From Taibaiella soli (GTDB lineage Bacteria > Bacteroidota > Bacteroidia > Chitinophagales > Chitinophagaceae), in assembly GCF_003236175.1 (NCBI RefSeq), contig NZ_QKTW01000017.1, positions 260,304 through 324,303 on the forward strand: a DNA stretch of 64,000 nucleotides, written 5' to 3'. The position numbers and the translations under genes are program-made. Below, piece by piece: positions 19,449-26,289 of the stretch. The notes below the pieces were generated by a model. It saw nothing but the letters and a program-made list of their open reading frames with translations. It was not told the origin of the DNA and did no database searches. Each line of letters begins with the position of its first letter. Within the stretch, counting starts at the first letter, position 1.

Positions 19449-19991
19449 ATGAAACTCACCAATCTCCTAATCGTTTTACTGATGTCAACTATCTCGGATG
19501 CGCAGCATGTCGACGAACAAAACGAAGACATACCGATTGTGAAATCAATCACAGTTGATAGAACCTTAACGAAGCAACAAAGTGACGAGATGATAGCCAT
19601 CGCACGGAATTTCTACGCATTCTGGAATACAGGCAAGGAAGAATATCTACGTGCTTCCGTTTCTGAAAACTTCTTCGACAATACCCTCCCCAACGGACGA
19701 CCACAAGGATTTAAAGGTATTCTGTTCGCCTCCGCAAACTTCCGAAAATCCGTTCCTGACCTACATTGCAGCATGGAAGACCTGATTATCACGGGTGATA
19801 AAATCGTATGCCGTCAAATTTATACCGGGCACAACACCGGCCCCACTGCAGGACATCCCGCTTCTGGAAACACGATTGAGTTTTTTGCGATCGATATTCT
19901 GCATGTACGCAACGGTAAAGTGTATGAGGACTGGCATCTGGAAGATAATCTTACGTTCCTGCAAGAAGCGGGCGTTGTAAAACTTAAATAA
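19449..19991 (+). CDS. Exported SnoaL/NTF2-like protein
   Basis: 180 residues with an N-terminal signal-like segment (MKLTNLLIVLLMSTISDAQ) and then a SnoaL-type ester-cyclase/NTF2 fold (IARNFYAFWNTGKEEYLRASVSENFFDNTLPNGRPQGFKGI; GHPASGNTIEFFAIDILHVRNGKVYEDWHLEDNLTFLQEAG). The conserved WHLEDN acid is present. Enzymatic or binding role unknown. It begins 16 bp after the deacetylase-like gene and ends 7 bp before the next, so it is in the operon. Confidence 0.8.
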   Translation: MKLTNLLIVLLMSTISDAQHVDEQNEDIPIVKSITVDRTLTKQQSDEMIAIARNFYAFWNTGKEEYLRASVSENFFDNTLPNGRPQGFKGILFASANFRKSVPDLHCSMEDLIITGDKIVCRQIYTGHNTGPTAGHPASGNTIEFFAIDILHVRNGKVYEDWHLEDNLTFLQEAGVVKLK

Positions 19992-19998
19992 ACTAGTC

Positions 19999-21033
19999 AT
20001 GAAAAAGATAGTTATCCTCGTCGCAATCGTTTTTGCTGCCGGCTGTGCCGACATTGCAGTTTCTACGACTGAAACGAAAAAGCCAGTGTTTACGCAAACA
20101 GAAGCTGCAAAAGATGCGAACCGTTTTTTCTGGGATAATTTTCACGCGGGCAACTACGATAGTATTCCGGTAATGACGCAGAAACTATGCAGTGCACTGG
20201 CGGCGAATCCAAATGATCTTATTACAACGGCCCACCTTGGGTTTACGCACGTGTGGGCTATTTCGGAACGGCAGCGATTGCAACAGCCCGACCCAGCTAT
20301 TACAGAACATGTTTTGCTGGCGCGAAGATATTTTGAAGAAGCCTATAAAATGAATGAGAAAGATGCTCGTATTCTCGGTTTTCTTGCGGACATGTCACTG
20401 GCGGAAGGTGCGTTACTGAATAATAAAAAAGAACAGACAGAAGGTTATTTCATGGGGTTAAAATGCGTACAGGAATGGCCGCAGTTCAACAAATTTACGG
20501 TTGGATACACTTTCAGCAGATTACCGCCGACCGATAAAAATTTTCAGAAAGGGCTTCAGTGGCAGTATGAATCGATTAATGATTGTGCCTGCGAAGGCAG
20601 CAAACTTTCTGGCTTGTCCGAAAAGCAAAAAACAATCATCGCAATGGCAGGCAAAAAACCGGAAGTAACCAGAGCTTGCCTGAACACCTGGATTGCACCG
20701 CATAATTTTGAAGGCTTCTATCTCAATTTTGGAGACATGCTGGTAAAAAACGGCAACTGGAAAGAAGCGATTGACATTTACCAACTGGCAAAACTGTCTC
20801 CTACTTTTGATCAGTGGCTATACAAAGACACGCTGCAAGCCAGAATCAGTGACGCTCGTGAGAATGTAGCCCGCTTTAATAAACCATTAGATGAACCGAA
20901 TTTGCACAGTCAGCCAGTTATGATGGTCAATGCTTCTTTTGCATGTTCCGGTTGTCACTCAATGAGTAAAAACGAGCAAATAAATTTTGGCAAACAGGAA
21001 CCGCCGCTTAGTTATTATTTTTCGCACAAATGA
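19999..21033 (+). CDS. Lipoprotein with TPR-like helices and a C-terminal c-type haem motif
   Basis: 344 residues. The N-terminus MKKIVILVAIVFAAGCAD is a lipoprotein signal with the lipidated Cys at residue 16. The middle looks like TPR/helical repeats (LITTAHLGFTHVWAISER, YFEEAYKMNEKDARILGFLADMSLAEG, WKEAIDIYQLAKLSP). Near the C-terminus CSGCH (Cys316, Cys319, His320) is a canonical c-type haem attachment motif, with Met322 nearby. If haem is attached, this is an envelope electron carrier; no other cytochrome gene is next to it. I do not recognise the whole protein. It is the last gene of the operon. Confidence 0.72.
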   Translation: MKKIVILVAIVFAAGCADIAVSTTETKKPVFTQTEAAKDANRFFWDNFHAGNYDSIPVMTQKLCSALAANPNDLITTAHLGFTHVWAISERQRLQQPDPAITEHVLLARRYFEEAYKMNEKDARILGFLADMSLAEGALLNNKKEQTEGYFMGLKCVQEWPQFNKFTVGYTFSRLPPTDKNFQKGLQWQYESINDCACEGSKLSGLSEKQKTIIAMAGKKPEVTRACLNTWIAPHNFEGFYLNFGDMLVKNGNWKEAIDIYQLAKLSPTFDQWLYKDTLQARISDARENVARFNKPLDEPNLHSQPVMMVNASFACSGCHSMSKNEQINFGKQEPPLSYYFSHK

Positions 21034-21135
21034 AAAATCGCTGATGTTTTTCAAGTCAAAATTCAAAAGTCAAAATTCAAAACCCCGGTTTAAGCAGCAT
21101 TCTATTATTATAACTAAACAGAAAACAGTTTCAAT

Positions 21136-21181
21136 TCAAAAGTCAAAAAAAACTAAGCAGTTCAACTGTTTTGACTTTTGA
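21136..21181. terminator. Inverted repeat between convergent genes, probable bidirectional terminator
   Basis: A perfect 13-bp inverted repeat, TCAAAAGTCAAAA (21136-21148) and TTTTGACTTTTGA (21169-21181), lies between two convergent genes. Just upstream (21053-21082) are tandem AAGTCAAAATTC units. The stem is AT-rich, so termination strength is uncertain. Confidence 0.55.
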
Positions 21182-21184
21182 CTT

Positions 21185-22288
21185 CTAAAGATAGCTTTGC
21201 CGTGTGCCTGTCGCAGCAGACATTTCAATTGCGTGCAGCATGCGATGACGAATGAGCGCGTCATCAAACGTAGCAGACAGATGCGTGCCTTCATTCAGAT
21301 CTGTGGCGAAGCGCAGGTAGTTCTCAGCTACGTTAGCTGCTATTTCAGACAATCCTTCCTTGTTTGCACTATGGTAATTTGCCGGCACGGAAAGTGACTC
21401 CATTGCGTCTTGCCCATCCGTACTACCCTTAATCGTCAGACCGAACACTCCAGGATGTCCACCATCAGCAGTAATGACGAGATCACCTTTAGTACCGTTG
21501 ATCTCCCAGTAAAAGTTAGTGCCTTTAGACATACCGCCACGATAATGCACCGTAGCCACGGCACCATTTTCCAATACCCCAGAGACAGCAATCTGATCGT
21601 GCACATTCATCGGTATGGATTCACCCGTCTCAATGATAGTAGTGGTCTTCCTACGATTTGCTACAGTCGCAGAGAGCTCCCTAAATTCACCAAGGCTATA
21701 ACAGAGCGCATCGATGGAATTACCAAACGTTGAGTACATCATGCCTGCGCCACTTTTCTTGTCCATTGCGTAAGCAGCTGATTGCTCAGTAAAGGCACCG
21801 TACAATATTCCCGAACCCACCATTGAGGTAGAAAGGACTTCACCTACATAACCTTGCTGCACCAGATCTTTGATGTAATTGACTGCGGGGACAACACGCG
21901 ACTGCAACCCTATTGCGGTACGAACTCCTTTACGCTTCGCAAGCGCAGCCAAGGTCTCCGATTCTTCAAGTCCATTGCCCAGCGGCCATTCGCAAAACAC
22001 ATCTTTACCAGCTTCAATAGCTGCCGTCACTAATTCTTTATGCATCGGCACTTTCACTGTAACCACCACCAGATCCACATCCGGACTATTCACAAGTTCC
22101 GATGTACTACCGAATGCATGCGGCACTCCGAAAGCTTCAGCTGCATTTTCAGCGACTGCTTTATCGCGGTTACTTACAGCCGCCAATTCATACTGAGGCA
22201 AATTCTTAAGCGCCGGTATGTGCGCTACAGAAGCCCAGCCTCTTTCGGCAGAAACCCCAATAATTCCTACTCTGATTTTTTTGTTCAT
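21185..22288 (-). CDS. Gfo/Idh/MocA-family oxidoreductase
   Basis: 367 residues. The N-terminal Rossmann domain begins IRVGIIGVSAERGWASVAHIPAL, with the usual GxGxxx slightly altered (GVSAERG). Residues VDLVVVTVKVPMHKELVTAAIEAGKDVFCEWPLGNGLEES match the EKP-like motif of the family; here it reads EWP where the common motif is EKP, so the lysine is absent. The C-terminal half is the alpha/beta dimer domain. Family members act on sugars or related alcohols; the fungal galactose dehydrogenase-like subgroup also has EWP. It is the last gene of a minus-strand operon of redox and hydrolase genes. Confidence 0.88.
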   Translation of the reverse strand: MNKKIRVGIIGVSAERGWASVAHIPALKNLPQYELAAVSNRDKAVAENAAEAFGVPHAFGSTSELVNSPDVDLVVVTVKVPMHKELVTAAIEAGKDVFCEWPLGNGLEESETLAALAKRKGVRTAIGLQSRVVPAVNYIKDLVQQGYVGEVLSTSMVGSGILYGAFTEQSAAYAMDKKSGAGMMYSTFGNSIDALCYSLGEFRELSATVANRRKTTTIIETGESIPMNVHDQIAVSGVLENGAVATVHYRGGMSKGTNFYWEINGTKGDLVITADGGHPGVFGLTIKGSTDGQDAMESLSVPANYHSANKEGLSEIAANVAENYLRFATDLNEGTHLSATFDDALIRHRMLHAIEMSAATGTRQSYL

Positions 22289-22322
22289 ATAATTATTGTG
22301 TTTTTTCCTTTTGAAGGATATC

Positions 22323-23183
22323 TTACAAACCGCTCAGGAAATCGAGTATCTCGTCCCCAATTACATCCACATGCGTTTCTAACGCGAAGTGACCAGTGTC
22401 GTAAAATCTGATTTTAGCATGCGGGTTATCCCGTCTGTAACCTTCTGCGCCTGCCGGCAGAAAATAGGGATCCTTATTACCCCACACCGCCAGTATCGGC
22501 GGTTTTTTAGTTCTGAAGTACGCCTGAAATTTTGGATACAAAGCAACATTGGTACGATAGTCCAGCATCAGATCTAGTTGTATGTCGAGATGGCCGGGTA
22601 AATCCAGAAAATACTGATCCAGCGTATAAGTTTCCGGGGCGATGAGCGAAGTATCGGCTACTCCGTGTTCATACTGAAACCTGGTAACATGTTTCGACAT
22701 AAATCCACGCAGCGATTCACGGTTTTCTTCTGTTGGTTCTTGCCAATATTTTTGCAGCGGATTCCATTCATTGCTCAAGCCCTCTTCATAAGCATTTCCA
22801 TTTTGAGAAATAATGCCCGTTATTTTTTCCTGATTCGCCAGTGCGAGCCGCAAACCAACCGGCGCGCCGTAATCGAAAATATAAATTGCAAAACATTTCA
22901 GTTCCAGCTTGTCGATGAAACCTTGCATCACTTCCGCCAGATGATCGAATGTGTATGCAAATACATCCCTTGACGGCGCATCGGAATAACCAAAACCCGG
23001 CAAGTCGGGCGCAATCACGTGGTATTTTTCTGCGAGAATCGGTATCAGATTGCGAAACATGAAAGACGATGTCGGATAACCGTGCAGCAATAATATTACT
23101 GGCGCATCGGCAGGTCCGGCCTCACGATAAAAAATATTAAGGTCACCGACAATCAGATTCTGATGGTGAATTTTATTACTCAT
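22323..23183 (-). CDS. Alpha/beta hydrolase (haloalkane dehalogenase/epoxide hydrolase-like)
   Basis: 286 residues. LLHGYPTSSFMFRNLIPILAEKYHVIAPDLPGFGYSD gives the HG oxyanion-hole motif and the following strand. The nucleophile elbow is IFDYGAPVG, so the nucleophile is an aspartate, as in haloalkane dehalogenases and epoxide hydrolases, not a serine. The catalytic His is in TGHFALETH near the C-terminus. DYRTNVALYPKFQAYFRTKKPPILAVWGNKDPYF is typical. The substrate is unknown. It lies 34 bp upstream of the oxidoreductase gene in the same operon. Confidence 0.88.
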   Translation of the reverse strand: MSNKIHHQNLIVGDLNIFYREAGPADAPVILLLHGYPTSSFMFRNLIPILAEKYHVIAPDLPGFGYSDAPSRDVFAYTFDHLAEVMQGFIDKLELKCFAIYIFDYGAPVGLRLALANQEKITGIISQNGNAYEEGLSNEWNPLQKYWQEPTEENRESLRGFMSKHVTRFQYEHGVADTSLIAPETYTLDQYFLDLPGHLDIQLDLMLDYRTNVALYPKFQAYFRTKKPPILAVWGNKDPYFLPAGAEGYRRDNPHAKIRFYDTGHFALETHVDVIGDEILDFLSGL

Positions 23184-23232
23184 AATTATGATTTAGTATT
23201 CATGAAATGATGTTGCTTATATTGTTTGCTGC

Positions 23233-23652
23233 TCAGATAATGCCAGGCACAAAAAACTGATTGATTCCGTCCACATCTGAAAGCAGCGTGGTGACATATT
23301 GTATCTTATCTCCCTTTAGTTTCATCACAATTGCAACCTGCTCGTCGAGCATCAAATCGCCGCGCGTTGCAGTATTATGCAATGATAACGCCACACTGTC
23401 ATAGCCGATAAGTATATGCTTCAACTCAAAACGAACACCAAATTTTTTCAGCGATTGCGTACGGGTAACAATCGCTTCTGCGCCAGACGCAAGGCCGGAT
23501 AAAATACTAGTACCCGGCAATGTCCAGCTGGCCTCTGGCATAAGGATGGATGTCATTAGTGACCAGTCATTATTCTTGAGCGCCGAAATAAAAGTTTTCG
23601 CGATTTCCAGCTTTTGCTCGTCCGTAACCGTAACAGGAATTGTAATAGTCAT
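23233..23652 (-). CDS. SnoaL-like/NTF2-fold protein
   Basis: 139 residues, cytosolic by appearance. Features of the NTF2-like fold are LEIAKTFISALKNNDWSLMTSILMPEASWTLPGTS and LDEQVAIVMKLKGDKIQYVTTLLSDVDGINQFF. Small proteins of this type act as isomerases, cyclases or hydrolases or merely bind ligands; nothing here decides which. Co-oriented with the hydrolase (49-bp gap) and the DUF302 gene (35-bp gap). Confidence 0.78.
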   Translation of the reverse strand: MTITIPVTVTDEQKLEIAKTFISALKNNDWSLMTSILMPEASWTLPGTSILSGLASGAEAIVTRTQSLKKFGVRFELKHILIGYDSVALSLHNTATRGDLMLDEQVAIVMKLKGDKIQYVTTLLSDVDGINQFFVPGII

Positions 23653-23687
23653 AAGATTGATTTGAAAGATTAAAACATCAGATGATT

Positions 23688-24071
23688 TTATCTGGTGACG
23701 GCTTCTATAAGCGATGAAATATCCGCAAGCGCTGCCAGTTGCGGTTTCAGCGAATAACGTTGTTCTAAGTAAGCCGCATCGTTGTATGCTACCCAGGTAG
23801 CACCTGCATTATCCTCCCAGGCGATCAGTTTCAACGGCAAATCCAGTGCAATACGTGAATCAACGGCCATGAGCTGACCTCCCACTGCGGGGTTGCCGAA
23901 CAGCAGGTATTCGATCTTACCCAGCTTTATGTTCCCAGTTGCAGCTTCTGCCTGTTGATCAATACGCGCATAAATTTTAGCGCCTTTCTTCTTCAGAATA
24001 GTCTCAGCCAGATCAATAGTTTCCCTGGCAGTATGCACGCTCCGTTTAATAATCATTCCTTCGGGATTCAT
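23688..24071 (-). CDS. DUF302 protein
   Basis: 127 residues with the DUF302 pattern: KRSVHTARETIDLAETILKKKGAKIYARIDQQAEA, KIEYLLFGNPAVGGQLMAVDSRIALDLPLKLIAWED and WVAYNDAAYLEQRYSL. The family is small, cytosolic or periplasmic, with unknown function and frequent links to redox or sulfur genes. No signal peptide is seen. It is followed by the SnoaL gene and preceded by the AhpD-like gene with a 20-bp gap. Confidence 0.86.
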   Translation of the reverse strand: MNPEGMIIKRSVHTARETIDLAETILKKKGAKIYARIDQQAEAATGNIKLGKIEYLLFGNPAVGGQLMAVDSRIALDLPLKLIAWEDNAGATWVAYNDAAYLEQRYSLKPQLAALADISSLIEAVTR

Positions 24072-24091
24072 ACAATAGTTTTTGATGATTG

Positions 24092-24631
24092 TTAGTTCAA
24101 TGGTGTTGCTTCGGGAAAATCAATCGGAACCTGCGTGAGTGCATAGACGTAGTTGGTAAACACACGCACAGAAATAAGACCGACGAGCTCCATCAATGCA
24201 ATCTCGTTATAGCCAGCATTGTAAAAGTTTTCCAGAAAATGATCTGCAGGTCTGCCACTAGTTTCTGTAATCGCCTGTGCGAGGCGGACAATTGCGCGCA
24301 GTTTCGGATCTTCTATGTTACCACTTCTGATAAGCAGCGTTTCTTCTAAAGTGAAACCACTTCTTACAGCACTCACAGAATGCGCCGCCAGACAATATTC
24401 GCAATGGTTAATTTCGGAAACAGCAAGTGCCACGGCTTCCCTTTCCCGAAGGGTGAATACTCCCTTAGCAAGTTCCGCTTCAAAATCGAGAAACCCTTTC
24501 AACGCATGCGCCGAATAACCGATAGTGCCATAAAGGTTCGGCACTTTACCAATTCGCTTTTGCAGCATACCGAACAATTCCTGAGATTGCTGACTTACCT
24601 CTTCTGCTTGTGGTACTGTAATTTTTTTCAT
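24092..24631 (-). CDS. AhpD/carboxymuconolactone-decarboxylase-like redox protein
   Basis: 179 residues from the ATG at 24629-24631 (MKKITVPQAEEVS). The AhpD-type active site NHCEYCLAAHS, with CxxC and a downstream His, lies mid-protein, followed by TETSGRPADHFLENFYNAGYNEIALMELVGLISVRVFTNYV. Family members reduce peroxides or act as alkylhydroperoxidase-like enzymes. It is the first gene of a five-gene minus-strand operon behind a sigma-54-like promoter and directly downstream of the two-component system, so it is likely induced by that system. Confidence 0.88.
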   Translation of the reverse strand: MKKITVPQAEEVSQQSQELFGMLQKRIGKVPNLYGTIGYSAHALKGFLDFEAELAKGVFTLREREAVALAVSEINHCEYCLAAHSVSAVRSGFTLEETLLIRSGNIEDPKLRAIVRLAQAITETSGRPADHFLENFYNAGYNEIALMELVGLISVRVFTNYVYALTQVPIDFPEATPLN

Positions 24632-24754
24632 GATCGTTGATGATTGTTTTTGATCGCAAGGATTTGAATACAAAATTATCGCGACCGTCGTTCTCCAACC
24701 ATGGATGAATAAAGCCAATAGCAGGACAATTATGACGGCGCTGAAACGTATCAA

Positions 24755-24771
24755 TGAAATTTTGGTGCCAA
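24755..24771 (-). promoter_or_regulatory. Sigma-54-like promoter before the AhpD operon
   Basis: On the minus strand TTGGCAC (24771-24765) is a perfect -24 box; the -12 position reads TTTCA, lacking the GC of the consensus. It lies about 124 bp upstream of the AhpD-like start and immediately below the NtrC-type regulator gene. The weak -12 element keeps confidence moderate. The rest of the gap 24632-24904 shows nothing I can name. Confidence 0.45.
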
Positions 24772-24904
24772 TTCTCTAAAAACTGAGTATCAGACCATTG
24801 GAACAAGGCAGGGAAATTTTCGCCGACGACATTCAGCCGTTTGACGGCGCGCCGGCGATGATATTGCAATTTTCAACTGCAAGCGATGACAAGTAAAAGG
24901 AGAG

Positions 24905-26287
24905 CTATTCGCCCGGATTCCTATGTGATATCTTTTTTTCGATACCCAGCTTTTTCATTCTCGATTGCAAGGTTGAAGCGTTCATGTCCAGCATTTCCGC
25001 TGCCCCACCCTGGCCATAAATCTTCCAGTCACAATGTTGCAGTACGGCAAGGATATGATCCCGTTCGTTTTCAGTCATTGTTTTTAACTGCGTCGTCGTT
25101 GCGTTTACCTTCTTTGCAGCACTTGGCAATGCAACAGAACTAATGAGCCGTCCCGTAGTTAGCAAAACGCTTCGCTCCATTAGATTTTCCAGTTCTCTGA
25201 TGTTACCTGGCCACGAATATTCCGCAAGCGTCTTAGCTACTTGTTCTGTAAAACCCGTGATGTTTTTTTGCTCCCGTTTTGCGTACAGGTTCAAAAAATA
25301 TTCCGCCAGCAGCAATATATCTTCCTTCCTGTTGCGAAGTGGCGGCAACGTCAGCGGAAATACATTAAGCCGGTAATACAAGTCCATCCGGAAGCGGCCT
25401 GCAGCCATTTCATCTTCCAGAACACGATTGGTTGCGGCAATGACACGCACATTAATTTTCTTCTTTTTACCGCCAATGGGTTCGATTTCCTTTTCCTGTA
25501 ATACACGAAGAAACTTCACTTGCAGATCAGGGGGCAATTCACCGATTTCATCCAGAAAAACAGTTCCGCCATCAGCAGCTTCAAATCGACCGATCCTCTT
25601 TTCCGTTGCGCCGGTGAAAGCACCTTTTTCATGACCAAACAATTCCGATTCAATGAGATTAGCCGGCAGCGCTCCGCAGTTGACCACAACAAGCGGACCA
25701 GCACTGCGTCGCGAAAGGCTATGTATCGCCTGAGCAATCAATTCCTTGCCAGTGCCGCTTTCACCAAGCACAAGCACTGAGGTATCAGATTTACTGACGA
25801 TAGTTACCTGTTCTAATATTTCAGTAATGCCTGCACTTTTGCCGATAATATCCGCGAGTGCTTTATTGTCGGAAGGAATTTTCGGTACTGCTCCCGGCGT
25901 ATCAATTGCGGTTTGTTTTTGCTGATGAATGTATAGTGCCACATCGAGTGTTACGAGTACATCCTTCTCCCGAAAAGGTTTTACGAGAAATCCACAAGGA
26001 TTCGTCGCTTTTGCGGCATCAAGTGTCTGGCGATTAGAATTGGCCGAAAGAAATACAAATGGAATATTCTTTTCGTTGAGCATAGAAGCGAGATCAATAC
26101 CCGTCTGCGGACCTTGCAGAAATATATCCAGCAGCACAATTTCAGGGCGTTCGAAATCTATAATCTCAAGAGCGTCCGGCACTGAGCGTGCAATAGAACA
26201 AACCTGGTAACCTGCCTTTTTCAAGGTCAGTTTCAGATTGTTTGCCTCAATAAACTGGTCTTCAACGATAAGTATCCTGTGTGCCAT
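24905..26287 (-). CDS. NtrC-type response regulator (REC-AAA-Fis)
   Basis: 460 residues from the ATG at 26285-26287; a TTG two codons earlier would overlap the kinase stop. The receiver domain is intact: acidic pair Glu9/Asp10 and phospho-acceptor Asp54 in PEIVLLDIFL. The AAA+ domain has LVLGESGTGKELIAQAIH, canonical [40 protein letters not shown] and FRMDLYYRLNVFPL. A Fis helix-turn-helix ends it (GAAEMLDMNASTLQSRMKKLGI). It should activate sigma-54 promoters when phosphorylated by the kinase encoded just upstream. The likely target is the AhpD-to-Gfo/Idh operon below it. Confidence 0.95.
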   Translation of the reverse strand: MAHRILIVEDQFIEANNLKLTLKKAGYQVCSIARSVPDALEIIDFERPEIVLLDIFLQGPQTGIDLASMLNEKNIPFVFLSANSNRQTLDAAKATNPCGFLVKPFREKDVLVTLDVALYIHQQKQTAIDTPGAVPKIPSDNKALADIIGKSAGITEILEQVTIVSKSDTSVLVLGESGTGKELIAQAIHSLSRRSAGPLVVVNCGALPANLIESELFGHEKGAFTGATEKRIGRFEAADGGTVFLDEIGELPPDLQVKFLRVLQEKEIEPIGGKKKKINVRVIAATNRVLEDEMAAGRFRMDLYYRLNVFPLTLPPLRNRKEDILLLAEYFLNLYAKREQKNITGFTEQVAKTLAEYSWPGNIRELENLMERSVLLTTGRLISSVALPSAAKKVNATTTQLKTMTENERDHILAVLQHCDWKIYGQGGAAEMLDMNASTLQSRMKKLGIEKKISHRNPGE

Positions 26288-26289
26288 AA

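Noticed and set aside
24546-24869. 107-residue minus-strand frame above the AhpD-like gene
   Set aside because: It overlaps the well supported AhpD frame and has no family match.
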